Of a stretch of DNA of 64,000 nucleotides, positions 1-8,401 are shown one piece after another; positions within the stretch are counted from its first letter, which is position 1, and the number at the start of each line of letters is the position of its first letter. Source of the stretch: Diaphorobacter ruginosibacter (GTDB lineage Bacteria; Pseudomonadota; Gammaproteobacteria; Burkholderiales; Burkholderiaceae_C); the NCBI RefSeq assembly GCF_014395975.1, contig NZ_CP060714.1, forward strand, positions 1,984,001 through 2,048,000, in the 5' to 3' direction. The notes below the pieces were generated by a model. It was not told the origin of the DNA and did not search any database. It was given only the letters and a program-made list of their open reading frames with translations. The position numbers were made by a program, and so were the translations under genes.

Positions 1-289
1 GAGAGGCCGGTGATGTTGACAACAAGCAGCTTGGCCGCCTGGACAAGTGACGTTTCCATGTCCCGCATTGTCGCCCAGAGCCCTCGCCATCCACCCCCAG
101 TTCACGTCGTCGTCACGAGCTGAGCGGCTTGGGCGCGGTCGTGTTCCGGTCCCATGAGGCTGCTTGCGAAGAGGTCCTTGGATGCCCTCCACGAAAAAAT
201 GCTGTTTGCTCGTCCGACAGCGGCTCATGATGACTATTGTTCAAGTTTTTGAATAGTTATTTGCTTAATAATCTAACATCTTGTAATGA
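1..289. other. Left edge without a recognisable gene
   Basis: No credible coding frame is visible here. The first 240 bases are G+C-rich and could be the far end of something that starts outside the window. From about 230 the sequence turns A+T-rich, which fits a promoter for the FHA gene that follows. Confidence 0.5.
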
Positions 290-628
290 ATGGACGGAAA
301 GCAGGCGATGCAGCCTTTTGAATTGGTGATCGAGCCCCTGGACGGAGGAGTTGTTCGCGAGACGTGGATTGATGAAGGTCTCGTCACGTTCGGTCGTGCT
401 CCCGACAACCAGGTGGTGCTCGATGATCGAACGATCAGCGGCCGCCATGGGGTTCTGCGCGCCCGCGCGAATGTCCTCGTGGTGGAGGACTGTGACAGCA
501 CCAATGGTGTTCGCGTCAATGGCGAACGGGTGTTCCGCAAGACGCTCTTCAGTGGTGATGTGATCAAGATCGGCACGCACAATATCCATGTGCGAGTGGG
601 CTCGCGAAATCCACGCGGCTTTCTTTGA
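290..628 (+). CDS. Small FHA-domain protein
   Basis: A 112-residue protein that is essentially one forkhead-associated (FHA) domain, a fold that binds phosphothreonine peptides in signalling complexes. The hallmarks are visible in order: the GRAPDNQ turn near residue 36, SGRHG near residue 50, and the DSTNGVRVNG stretch near residues 69-78. There is no signal peptide or membrane segment, so it is cytoplasmic. An internal ATG at 308 has a better spaced purine-rich stretch before it and may be the true start, giving a protein six residues shorter. No kinase, phosphatase or secretion gene lies beside it, so its partner is unknown. A hairpin follows about 85 bases after the stop. Confidence 0.8.
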   Translation: MDGKQAMQPFELVIEPLDGGVVRETWIDEGLVTFGRAPDNQVVLDDRTISGRHGVLRARANVLVVEDCDSTNGVRVNGERVFRKTLFSGDVIKIGTHNIHVRVGSRNPRGFL

Positions 629-712
629 TAACGGTGTAGTCGCGGGCGGATGAAGGGGTAATCCCTTCGCGATACAGATTTGCCCGGACACGGAATACAT
701 TGAACACTGGCG

Positions 713-737
713 AAGCCGTCCCCGGAGGACGGCTTTT
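713..737 (+). terminator. Rho-independent terminator after the FHA gene
   Basis: A 9-bp perfect stem (AAGCCGTCC pairing with GGACGGCTT) with a 5-base loop is followed by a short T run. It lies about 85 bases beyond the FHA stop codon and is oriented to end that transcript. Confidence 0.65.
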
Positions 738-1167
738 GCATTTCTGCCGGGTCTTATGTCGAAAGCTGGCGGATATGCTGGGTATGGAAACAGGCCCGCG
801 GCACCGGCATCGATGGCAAATCTCCTGCCAAGGCTCAGCGCGGTACATGCCAGGATCTGCGCGTTTTCCCGCGCGGCGGTCTTGTGGCGGGCCAATGGAG
901 AAGGAGTTGCCTGACGGCCTGGTCTCAGTCGGGCTCACGCGGGGGCATTGAAGGTGGCTGCCGAGGGGAGACGCCAGCTCAAGACCTTAACGGTAGGTTC
1001 TTGGGGCCTCACAGAAGCTCAAGGCGGGTACTTGGACGATGCGGGGAAGAAATGGGTATTTATATTTATTTAATACGTAAAAAACTGCATCAATATAAAC
1101 AATCATTACAACAAGAGAGTACCTTTTACGCATTGACTGCCCTGAATCGGTATTGGCGGGAGGTTGT
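738..1167. other. Intergenic stretch, no gene seen
   Basis: Several open frames cross this stretch but none has the codon pattern or a protein sequence I recognise. It contains a markedly A+T-rich patch at about 1050-1115 that looks like a promoter region for the small gene starting at 1168. Confidence 0.45.
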
Positions 1168-1473
1168 ATGGTCGAGCGTTCGCATTTCGATGGTGTCACT
1201 TTCATCGCGCCGCCTCCCGCGATTGCATTCTCCTGGGCGCAGCGCTGTTCCGGGGGAAATACCAAAGGGCATCAATGCGTCGACTGGAGCAAGGCGCCAA
1301 CCCATGCCCATTGGTGGGCCGTGGATGCCAATGGCGCAGCCCATTGGTTCGCGGATCCTCGGCTGATCGCATTCGATACATCCTGGCGCTTCGAGGTCAT
1401 GGCGGCGCCCGATTTCGGTTACATCGGTGATTACACGCAATCCCTGACAGAGCGTCCCTCAAGAGCGCTGTGA
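1168..1473 (+). CDS. Small hypothetical protein, Trp-rich
   Basis: A 101-residue protein I do not recognise. The start at 1168 is supported by a strong ribosome-binding site, GGGAGG at 1158-1163, four bases before the ATG, and by an A+T-rich promoter-like patch further upstream. The protein is rich in aromatic residues and has two Cys (near residues 27 and 37) flanking a GGNTKGHQ segment, then a WWAVDANGAAHWF stretch. There is no signal peptide or membrane segment. It could be a small cytoplasmic protein of unknown role; a spurious frame is not excluded. Confidence 0.45.
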   Translation: MVERSHFDGVTFIAPPPAIAFSWAQRCSGGNTKGHQCVDWSKAPTHAHWWAVDANGAAHWFADPRLIAFDTSWRFEVMAAPDFGYIGDYTQSLTERPSRAL

Positions 1474-1487
1474 AGCCAGCATGCGTC

Positions 1488-1519
1488 GTGACAGTTGTTG
1501 ACTGTCACAACTTGTGACA
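1488..1519 (+). promoter_or_regulatory. Overlapping palindromes, operator-like
   Basis: Two perfect inverted repeats share an arm: GTGACAGT-TGTTG-ACTGTCAC (1488-1508) and TGTCACAA-C-TTGTGACA (1503-1519). The hexamer GTGACA or its complement therefore occurs three times in 32 bases, just upstream of the small gene at 1538. This looks like a repressor or activator site rather than a terminator, because no T run follows. The binding protein is not known. Confidence 0.5.
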
Positions 1520-1537
1520 ATGCGGGAAACTAGGCAC

Positions 1538-1750
1538 ATGTCAGAGGAAATCAACATTCAACCGGCCATCGAGCTATTCGCGCAACGCGCAAGGCAATTC
1601 GAAGAACCCCTCAGTGCCAGGGAGTTCGAGCAGGCAGTGGAGCTCCTTGGTCAATGGATCACGCGGGAGCACCGCTGGTTGACGAAAGACGATATTGCCA
1701 TGCTGGGCGATATCGGGGCCGTCCTGTTTCGCGCCTCGGCCAGCGCGTAG
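1538..1750 (+). CDS. Small hypothetical protein
   Basis: A 70-residue acidic helical protein without recognisable family. I chose the ATG at 1538 because the longer frame would begin with a GTG inside the palindrome at 1503-1519. No signal peptide or membrane segment is present. The residues run EINIQPAIELFAQRARQFEEP and then a second amphipathic stretch, which is compatible with a small helical-bundle regulator or adaptor. The stop lies 27 bases from the end of the convergent MFS gene. Function unknown. Confidence 0.45.
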   Translation: MSEEINIQPAIELFAQRARQFEEPLSAREFEQAVELLGQWITREHRWLTKDDIAMLGDIGAVLFRASASA

Positions 1751-1776
1751 TATGGACTTTGGGGCTGCTGCCAGGC

Positions 1777-3084
1777 TCAAGCCGCTTCCACCGCTGCTGG
1801 CTCCTGCGCGTGCGTGACGGGCAGAAGCTCGCGCGTCTTCCAGACAAGCACGCAGATCACGATGTTCATGAGCGCCATGACCGAGCAGAAGGCGATGAGT
1901 GCGCGATTGAGTCCCACGTGGTCGGCCAGCCAGCCCACACCCATGATCGGCAGGATGGTTCCCATGTATCCGATCATGAGATAGGAACTGAGCAGACCGG
2001 CGCGCTCGGCAGGCTGCGTGAGCTTGGCCACCACCCCCATGCCGCCCACGTTGGCCAGGCCGTGGCCGACTGCAGTGACGGCGACGGCCATGATGAACAG
2101 CCAGGCTTGCCCCGAGACGACGGTGAGCATCAGCAGCAGGTTGCACAGTGCCAAGGCCACCCCCGCGACCAGCACGACGACCTTGGTCTTCTGGTTGCGC
2201 ACCATGAACTGGAACGCGGAAGAGAGGAAAAGGATCATCGCGATCGACAGGCCGCTGACCGCGGGTCCGCTCCACGGAACCAGTTCCTTCATGAAGCTGG
2301 GGGCCAGTGAGGAATACAGGCTGAACATGCCGAAGGCGCAGAAGGCCCCCATGCTGGCCAGCCAGAATTGCCGGCGGCCGCGCGCGGGCGGAAAGGTCAG
2401 CCTGGGCAGGAGGCCTGCAAGCGGCCGCGTGTTGTCCTTCGTGGCACGGGGATCGTGCTCGTCGAGTGGCCTGGCCACGGGCTCGCAGGGCAGACGGAAC
2501 AGCGCGACGATCGCGAGCACGCCCATCAGCGTGGTGGGAATGTAGGCGGTGAAGAGGGGATGCGGCACCCATTGCGCCATCACCCCGCCGAGCAGCGGGC
2601 CGAGGCCGAAACCCAGCGTCATGGCCATCGTGGTGAGCGCGGCAATGCGGCGCGGATCGCTGCCCGGGCTGGACTGCACCATGCCGACCGAGGCCGACGT
2701 GGTGATCATCCCGGATGCCAGGCCGATCAGCAGGCGCGCCACCATGAACACTGGTACGTTCCAGGCTATCGCGGAGAGAGCCACGCCCGAGGTCATCACG
2801 ACGAGCCCGGCGCGCAGGATCGGCAGAAAGCCATGGCGCTGCGTGAGCCGGCCCAGGAACAGCAGACTGGCGATCACGCCGCACATGTACAGCACGAAGA
2901 TCTGCGTGATGTCGCTCGGGCGCAGGTTCCAGGTGCTTTGGTAGATGGGGTAGAGCGGACTGGCCAATGCGGTGCCCATGACGCCCACGCACATCGAGTA
3001 TCCGATCCACGGTACAGGGGGCCAGCGGCGTTGCGTGTGTTGCTGTTGCACGGAAGGTTGCGAGGCGATCGACCCGACAGGCAT
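1777..3084 (-). CDS. Major facilitator superfamily permease
   Basis: A 435-residue inner-membrane transporter with about twelve hydrophobic segments, the usual size for MFS proteins. The loop between the second and third segments carries the family signature GRLTQRHG (a G-R-x-x-D/Q-R/K-x-G type motif). A long central cytoplasmic loop near residues 195-235 separates the two halves. The open frame extends further upstream, but the ATG at 3084 gives a sensible short N-terminus before the first membrane segment. The gene stands alone, divergent from metN, with no linked regulator, so the substrate (drug, sugar or organic acid) cannot be told from the sequence. Confidence 0.8.
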   Translation of the reverse strand: MPVGSIASQPSVQQQHTQRRWPPVPWIGYSMCVGVMGTALASPLYPIYQSTWNLRPSDITQIFVLYMCGVIASLLFLGRLTQRHGFLPILRAGLVVMTSGVALSAIAWNVPVFMVARLLIGLASGMITTSASVGMVQSSPGSDPRRIAALTTMAMTLGFGLGPLLGGVMAQWVPHPLFTAYIPTTLMGVLAIVALFRLPCEPVARPLDEHDPRATKDNTRPLAGLLPRLTFPPARGRRQFWLASMGAFCAFGMFSLYSSLAPSFMKELVPWSGPAVSGLSIAMILFLSSAFQFMVRNQKTKVVVLVAGVALALCNLLLMLTVVSGQAWLFIMAVAVTAVGHGLANVGGMGVVAKLTQPAERAGLLSSYLMIGYMGTILPIMGVGWLADHVGLNRALIAFCSVMALMNIVICVLVWKTRELLPVTHAQEPAAVEAA

Positions 3085-3261
3085 GCGGTGGCCTGCATAC
3101 TGGCGCGGGCGAGGCGGCCTTTGTGATCGCTTTAAAATGAGGGGAAACCCGATGATAGCGACGGATGGCAAACTTTGCTGTCCACGCATTGTCCTGGCGC
3201 ATGTTCCACCGGCTGGATTGTTGGCGTCTTATAACCAACGGGTCTTATTACTTAACGTTTT

Positions 3262-3286
3262 GTTCGTTGTGACGTTCATGACGAAC
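3262..3286 (+). promoter_or_regulatory. Inverted repeat upstream of metN, in the divergent MFS/metN spacer
   Basis: GTTCGT (3262-3267) and ACGAAC (3281-3286) form a perfect inverted repeat about 100 bases before metN. The 300-base spacer 3085-3384 holds no gene and is A+T-rich around 3220-3310, as expected for promoters of the two divergent genes. No SAM-type riboswitch was recognised. The repeat may be an operator for metN; its binding protein is unknown. Confidence 0.35.
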
Positions 3287-3384
3287 GATTACATTTCAAG
3301 ACATCAATTTTTTCCTGAAAGCGCGCAGCTGCCGGGTTGGTGGATTGGTCCACCAAGCTTGTAGCTGCGTGTTTTTTGCATTTC

Positions 3385-4434
3385 ATGATCGACCTACGGG
3401 GTATTACCCAGATCTACCAAGGCCCCAAGGGCCCTGTTGAAGCCTTGCGCGGCATTGACCTGAAAATCGGCGCAGGCGAAGTTTTCGGCATCATCGGCCG
3501 CTCGGGCGCAGGCAAGAGCTCGCTGGTGCGCGTTATCAATCTGCTCAATCGCCCGACAGCGGGCGAGGTGATCGTGGCAGGCCGTGATCTCACCAAGTTG
3601 GGCGATGCCGAGCTGCGACAGGCCCGTCGCGAGATCGGCATGGTGTTCCAGCACTTCAACCTGCTGTCGTCGCGCACGGTGTTCGACAATGCCGCGCTGC
3701 CGCTGGAGCTGGCGGGAATGACCAAGGACGCGATCAAGAAGCGCATCGACCCGCTGCTGGAGCTGGTCGGCCTGGATCATCTGGCCGATCGCTATCCGTC
3801 GCAGATCTCGGGCGGGCAGAAGCAGCGCGTGGGCATTGCGCGCGCCCTGGCCAGCAACCCCAAGGTGCTGTTGTCCGACGAAGCCACCTCGGCGCTCGAT
3901 CCCGAAACGACACGTTCGATTCTCGACCTGCTGCGCAAGGTGAACAACGAGCTTGGCGTGACCGTGGTGCTCATCACCCACCAGATGCAGGTGGTCAAGC
4001 AGATCGCCGACCGCGTCGCCGTGATCGAGGCCGGCCGCATCGTCGAGATGGGGCGCGTGATCGACGTGTTCACCCGTCCGGAGCAGGGCATCACCAAGAG
4101 CCTGATCGATGAGATCGTGCCGCAGGAATTGCCCGCCGGTGTGCTTGATCGCGTGCGCAAGCTCTCCGACATGGCGCGTGGCCAGGGGGTGACGGGCCGC
4201 CTGCTGCGTCTGTCCTATGCGGGCGACCAGGCCTACCAGCCGATTCTCTCGCGCCTGATTCGCGACTATCAGCTCGATCTTTCCATCCTGCACGGGCAGG
4301 TCGATGAAATCCAGAACCAGACCTTCGGGTCGCTTGCGGTGTTTGCCAGCGGTGATGCGGGGCGGCTGAACGCCGCCGTGGCCGAGCTGCGCGAGCAGGG
4401 CGTGCAGGTTCAGGAAGTCGAGTTGGAGGGCTGA
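3385..4434 (+). CDS. metN: D/L-methionine ABC transporter ATPase MetN
   Basis: The ATP-binding subunit (349 residues) of the MetNIQ methionine importer, acting at the cytoplasmic face of the inner membrane. Visible are Walker A GRSGAGKSS near residue 38, the ABC signature SGGQKQRVGIARAL near residue 140, and the D-loop/Walker B region ending LLSDEATSALD. The C-terminal ~100 residues form the NIL/ACT-like domain that in MetN binds methionine and trans-inhibits transport. I placed the start at 3385 because MIDLRGITQ aligns with usual MetN N-termini; no clear Shine-Dalgarno precedes it. metI follows after four bases. Confidence 0.95.
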   Translation: MIDLRGITQIYQGPKGPVEALRGIDLKIGAGEVFGIIGRSGAGKSSLVRVINLLNRPTAGEVIVAGRDLTKLGDAELRQARREIGMVFQHFNLLSSRTVFDNAALPLELAGMTKDAIKKRIDPLLELVGLDHLADRYPSQISGGQKQRVGIARALASNPKVLLSDEATSALDPETTRSILDLLRKVNNELGVTVVLITHQMQVVKQIADRVAVIEAGRIVEMGRVIDVFTRPEQGITKSLIDEIVPQELPAGVLDRVRKLSDMARGQGVTGRLLRLSYAGDQAYQPILSRLIRDYQLDLSILHGQVDEIQNQTFGSLAVFASGDAGRLNAAVAELREQGVQVQEVELEG

Positions 4435-4438
4435 AGAG

Positions 4439-5104
4439 ATGTTCGAGAATTTTTCCGAAATGATGCTGGAGCTGTTCGCGCAGTCGCTCTGGGAAACCAT
4501 CATCATGGTGGGCGTGTCGGGTGTGGTGGGTGGCCTCATCGGCATTCCGCTGGGAGTGTTCCTGCGCCTGACCGACAAGGGCGGCGTGCTGGAGAACGGC
4601 CCGCTCAATCGCATCGTCGGCTGGATCGTGAATGCCGTGCGTTCCACGCCATTCATCATTCTGCTGGTGGCCATCATTCCGCTGACGCGCCTGATCACCG
4701 GTTCGTCGATCGGCACCTGGGCCGCCGTCGTTCCGCTGACGCTGGCGGCGGCGCCATTTGTTGCGCGCCTCGTCGAGACAGCGTTGCGCGAGGTCGACAA
4801 CGGCCTGATCGAGGCCGCGCAATCCATGGGCGCTACCACCAGCCAGATCGTCTGGAAGGTGCTGCTGCCTGAGGCGCTGCCCGGCATCGTGGCCGGTCTT
4901 ACCATCAGCTTCGTGAGCCTGACGGGCTACTCCGCCATGGCCGGGGCCATCGGCGGCGGCGGCCTGGGCGACCTGGGTATCCGCTACGGCTACCAGCGTT
5001 TCCTGCCCGACATCATGCTGGCTGTGGTGATCGTGCTGATTTTCTTCGTGCAGGCGATCCAGTCGCTGGGTGATTGGGCGGTGCGACGCCTGAGCCACAA
5101 GTAA
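4439..5104 (+). CDS. metI: Methionine ABC transporter permease MetI
   Basis: The membrane subunit (221 residues) of the methionine importer, with about five hydrophobic segments and the binding-protein-dependent permease signature EAAQSMGATTSQIVWKVLLP near residues 122-141, which contacts the ATPase. Size matches MetI. It starts four bases after metN ends, so the two are cotranscribed. A strong terminator lies 70 bases downstream, which separates metNI from the next gene; metQ sits further on, beyond an unrelated gene. Confidence 0.95.
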   Translation: MFENFSEMMLELFAQSLWETIIMVGVSGVVGGLIGIPLGVFLRLTDKGGVLENGPLNRIVGWIVNAVRSTPFIILLVAIIPLTRLITGSSIGTWAAVVPLTLAAAPFVARLVETALREVDNGLIEAAQSMGATTSQIVWKVLLPEALPGIVAGLTISFVSLTGYSAMAGAIGGGGLGDLGIRYGYQRFLPDIMLAVVIVLIFFVQAIQSLGDWAVRRLSHK

Positions 5105-5175
5105 AGGCGGGCAAGGTGCGCGTGACGCTGGTCGCGTCACCTCGCACCCATGAAAAAAGAGACAGGGAAAAAAGG

Positions 5176-5210
5176 AAAAGGGAGCCGGGCGAAAGCAGGC
5201 TCCCTTTTTT
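5176..5210 (+). terminator. Rho-independent terminator after metNI
   Basis: The stem AAAAGGGAGCC (5176-5186) pairs with GGCTCCCTTTTT (5198-5209) around an 11-base loop and ends in a six-T run. It is one of the strongest terminators in the window and stands between metI and the gene at 5365. Confidence 0.85.
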
Positions 5211-5364
5211 GCTGGACTGCGAAAGTGCGGGATAAGAGTGTGGGATGAAGTGCGGGATTTTTCCGGGAGCGGATGCGGGATCGGGCAGGCATAGTGGAGG
5301 GTATGGAGCCATTCCCCGTGCACTCCGCCATCCTTCATCCCCACCCATTCACCGAGACGATCCG

Positions 5365-6465
5365 ATGACCCTGCCATGGCACAGCCTCGACACCACTCTG
5401 TTTTCCCGCGCACAGCAATTGCTCGATGAGGGCTGGATCACCCGCGACCCTGAATTGGCCCCTGTTCTTCCGGTGGTGCTCGAGCGCGGCGTCGGGCAGG
5501 ACTGGCACAAGGCCGGCACGTTCCGCCATCATCTCTACGGGGTCGCGCGCTCGCTTGCTCTGTGGCAGCAGCCGCACGACGTGCAATTGCTGGGGTTGCT
5601 GCACAGCGTGTACGGCAATGCGTTCGTCGACCTGGTGAAGTTCGACGCCCGGACCGAGCGCGCGCGGCTGCAGGGGCTGGTGGGCGAGGAGGCCGAGCAT
5701 CTGGTCCACCTGTTCTGCACCATGAGCCGCAGCCAGTTCATCAACAAGGTACTGGAGCGAGACTTCGATGAGGACGGCGGGATGGAGCTCGAGCTCAATG
5801 GCCCGGCGCCGCGCGAGACCGTGCAGCTCACGCCGCGCGAGGTGGCGGCGTTCATCATCGTGAGCATGGCCGACACCATCGAGCAGTGGTTCAGCTGGCA
5901 GGAGGAGATCTATTCACGTTCACCGAATGTCGATACCTCGCGCAAGCAGGCGGTGCATTGGGCGGCATCGCTCTGGCCGGGCCCCATGCGCCCGCCGAGC
6001 CGCAAGATCTCGCAACTGTCGCAACTGGGGCTGGCGCTCCAGCACCCGGGCCTTGCGGGGCTGCTGCCGATGCCGCCGGTGTTCAACCGCTGCACCGTCA
6101 GCGTGAGCAAGGAGGACGATGCCGCCGCCTCGTCGCTGTACTGGTCGGTGATCCAACTCGACCAGCCCCTGGTCGATCTGGACGTGGCGACCCATGTGCT
6201 GGAGCAGGCCGTGCGCCTCAATCCCTGGGTGGGCGAGCCGCAGATGGTGCTGGCCCAGGTGTATCTCTCCGCGGGTCGCCAGGACGATGCTGTGCTTGCG
6301 GCCCGAAGCGCACTGCAGTGCTTCAGCGCCTGGGGCAATGCGTGGGACAAGCGCGTGCAGTGGGATGCCTGGATCGCCTGGACCCGCATCCTGCTGCAAT
6401 CGGCCACGGACGGCACATGGCCCGAGCGGCTCGACAAGCTCAACAATCTGGCGCTGCGCGGCTGA
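5365..6465 (+). CDS. DUF6817/HD-like protein with C-terminal TPR region
   Basis: A 366-residue cytoplasmic protein. Residues ~35-80 (FRHHLYGVARSLALW, then GLLHSVYGNAF) resemble the HD-like domain DUF6817, with paired His residues spaced as in that family. Residues ~255-350 look like tetratricopeptide repeats (VLEQAVRLNPWVGEPQMVLA, then YLSAGRQDDAV). Residues 100-130 (CTMSRSQFINKV) fit the helical part of the first domain. It lies between metI and metQ in the same direction but has its own space after a terminator, so a link to methionine is unproven. Start at 5365 is the ATG preceded by a purine-rich GAGACGA stretch. Enzymatic activity is unknown. Confidence 0.7.
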   Translation: MTLPWHSLDTTLFSRAQQLLDEGWITRDPELAPVLPVVLERGVGQDWHKAGTFRHHLYGVARSLALWQQPHDVQLLGLLHSVYGNAFVDLVKFDARTERARLQGLVGEEAEHLVHLFCTMSRSQFINKVLERDFDEDGGMELELNGPAPRETVQLTPREVAAFIIVSMADTIEQWFSWQEEIYSRSPNVDTSRKQAVHWAASLWPGPMRPPSRKISQLSQLGLALQHPGLAGLLPMPPVFNRCTVSVSKEDDAAASSLYWSVIQLDQPLVDLDVATHVLEQAVRLNPWVGEPQMVLAQVYLSAGRQDDAVLAARSALQCFSAWGNAWDKRVQWDAWIAWTRILLQSATDGTWPERLDKLNNLALRG

Positions 6466-6596
6466 CACGCGGGCCTCGTATGAGGCCTGTGCGAGACATG
6501 CGCTGGCGTTGTATGCAAATGGGAAACTAATCTTTCAGGCTGCATGGATGTTGATTTACGATCAGCGGTTTTCCTATTTACAGAAAGCCACACATC

Positions 6597-7400
6597 GTGT
6601 TCAACAAGCGCACATTGCTCCAATCCTCCCTGGCCTTGACCGTGGCAGCCGCGCTGTCGGTCCCCGCGTTTGCGCAGGACAAGAGCTCCATCAAGATCGG
6701 TGTGACGGGCGGTCCGCATGCGCAGATCATGGAACAGGTCAAGAAGGTTGCCGAGAAGCGGGGCTTGGCAATCCAGATCGTCGAGTTCGGAGACTACGTG
6801 CAGCCCAACGCGGCGCTGGCCGCCGGCGACCTGGACGCCAACAGCTACCAGCATCGCCCCTACCTGGATGCGCAGGTGAAGGATCGCGGCTACAAGATCA
6901 GCTGGGTGGCGGACACCGTGAATTTCCCGATCGGCATCTATTCCAAGAAGATCAAGAAGCTCGATGAGCTGCCGCAGGGCGCACGCCTCGGCATCCCCAA
7001 TGATCCGACCAATGGTGGCCGGGTGTTGCTGTTGCTGCAGTCGCTGGGCCTCATCAAGCTCAAGGACGGCGCGGGCCTGAAGGCGACGCCGCTGGACGTG
7101 ACCTCCAATCCCAAGAAGCTGCGTTTTGTGGAACTGGATGCGGCCCAGTTGCCGCGCTCGCTAGATGATGTCGATGCGTCCGCGATCAACACCAATTTTG
7201 CGATCTCGGCGGGCCTCAATCCCAAGACGGACTCGATTGCAATGGAGTCTGCACAGAACCCATATGTAAATATTCTTGTCGTGCGCGAGGCTGACAAGGG
7301 CAGGCCGTGGGTGGGCAAACTGATCGAGGCCTATCACTCCGAAGAGGTCAAGAAATTCATCGACAGCCAGTTCAAGGGCTCGGTTCTTCCGGCTTTTTGA
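6597..7400 (+). CDS. metQ: Methionine ABC transporter substrate-binding protein MetQ
   Basis: The periplasmic methionine-binding subunit (267 residues, NlpA family). It begins at a GTG with a signal peptide of about 24 residues ending in VPAFA-QD. Typical family segments follow: IKIGVTGGPHAQIME, GDLDANSYQHRPYLD and ARLGIPNDPTNGGRVLLLLQ. Most characterised MetQ proteins are lipoproteins, but here no Cys follows the cleavage region, so this one appears to be soluble in the periplasm. It is separated from metNI by a terminator and the DUF6817 gene, so it must have its own promoter, probably in 6466-6596. Confidence 0.92.
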   Translation: MFNKRTLLQSSLALTVAAALSVPAFAQDKSSIKIGVTGGPHAQIMEQVKKVAEKRGLAIQIVEFGDYVQPNAALAAGDLDANSYQHRPYLDAQVKDRGYKISWVADTVNFPIGIYSKKIKKLDELPQGARLGIPNDPTNGGRVLLLLQSLGLIKLKDGAGLKATPLDVTSNPKKLRFVELDAAQLPRSLDDVDASAINTNFAISAGLNPKTDSIAMESAQNPYVNILVVREADKGRPWVGKLIEAYHSEEVKKFIDSQFKGSVLPAF

Positions 7401-7507
7401 GCGAGTGAATGAGGCGGTAGCCGGGGCTGGACAACGCTTGCGTGCTACCTTTATTGACCTATTTTGTGGACTAGGTAAAAAATCAAACGGCTACATCAGT
7501 TGTGATC

Positions 7508-7531
7508 GTTTGACAATATTTGTTTGACAAT
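7508..7531 (+). promoter_or_regulatory. Direct repeat with two TTGACA boxes
   Basis: The decamer GTTTGACAAT occurs at 7508-7517 and again at 7522-7531, a 14-base phase. Each contains a consensus -35 hexamer TTGACA. A weak -10 (TAGCAA at 7548-7553) lies 18 bases after the second. The site is about 110 bases before the response-regulator gene at 7644, in a very A+T-rich spacer (7401-7643), and may be its promoter or an activator site. Confidence 0.4.
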
Positions 7532-7643
7532 TGTTTGCAATTCACTGTAGCAATGATATACATATTGTGAGTGCCTAAGTGTTTTTGTGCATGGCGCAGT
7601 GACAGGCTGATGGAGAAAATTTTCCAAAACTTGTAGTTTCACT

Positions 7644-8342
7644 ATGCAACAAATTCTCACATCATCGGTCAAGTTCATGGTTGCCGTCGTCGACGGCGAC
7701 GAGACGCATCGCCTGCATGTATGCCGGTTCCTGGAGGAGTCGGGGTATACGACCTGGGGTGCAGGATCGGTAGAAGACTTCTATATCGGGCTTCTGAAGG
7801 AGAAGGCCGATCTGGTCATCGTCGATCTGGACCTGGGCGTGGAGACGGGGCTGGCGCTCATCCGGCGTCTGGTGGCCCAGCGCATTCCCGTCATCGTGCT
7901 TTCGCACAGTGCGAATTCGGGAGCCCGCGTGGCAAGCCTGGATGCGGGTGCATTGCAGTATTTTGTGAAGCCGCTTTCACTGGCCGAGCTGGGCGCGGGT
8001 ATCCGTGCCCAATTGCGGCAACTCGAAATGCGCGTGTCGAACGCCGAGCAGCAGAATTCCTGGCGTCTCGACCTGAGCGTGCCGCGCCTGATTGCGCCCA
8101 ACCAGCGGACCATCCGCCTCACCAGCCGCGAATGCGAGCTGCTGGAATGCCTGATGGCGGCCAACGGCGGCATGGTGTCCAAGAGCAACCTGGTGAAGGC
8201 GATGGGCCATGCGGAGGCGGAGGACGGCTTCCATCGCATCGAATCGTCGCTGATGCGCCTGCGCCGCAAGACGCTTGCCGGTACGCAGCTGATGCTCCCG
8301 GTGCGCGCCGTGTTCGGCAAGGGGCTGGTCTTCGTGCCCTGA
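7644..8342 (+). CDS. Orphan OmpR-type response regulator
   Basis: A 232-residue transcription regulator. The receiver domain (residues ~10-125) keeps the acidic pair Asp17/Asp19, the likely phospho-acceptor Asp61 in IVDLDLG, and Lys109 in FVKPL. The C-terminal part (~140-232) is a winged helix of the OmpR/PhoB kind, with LTSRECELLECLM and the recognition region IESSLMRLRRK. No histidine kinase lies beside it on either side, so it is an orphan whose partner must be elsewhere. The LSHSANSG segment replaces the usual T/S-A region of the receiver. It stands alone, with a promoter-like repeat upstream. Confidence 0.85.
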   Translation: MQQILTSSVKFMVAVVDGDETHRLHVCRFLEESGYTTWGAGSVEDFYIGLLKEKADLVIVDLDLGVETGLALIRRLVAQRIPVIVLSHSANSGARVASLDAGALQYFVKPLSLAELGAGIRAQLRQLEMRVSNAEQQNSWRLDLSVPRLIAPNQRTIRLTSRECELLECLMAANGGMVSKSNLVKAMGHAEAEDGFHRIESSLMRLRRKTLAGTQLMLPVRAVFGKGLVFVP

Positions 8343-8401
8343 GGCCTTCAACACCACATAGGGGAGATCCCGGGGCTGACTCCTGCCGGTAGACGCCGTA
8401 G

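Noticed and set aside
3085..3384. SAM riboswitch upstream of metN
   Set aside because: The spacer has no conserved SAM-aptamer core that I can recognise; only an inverted repeat.
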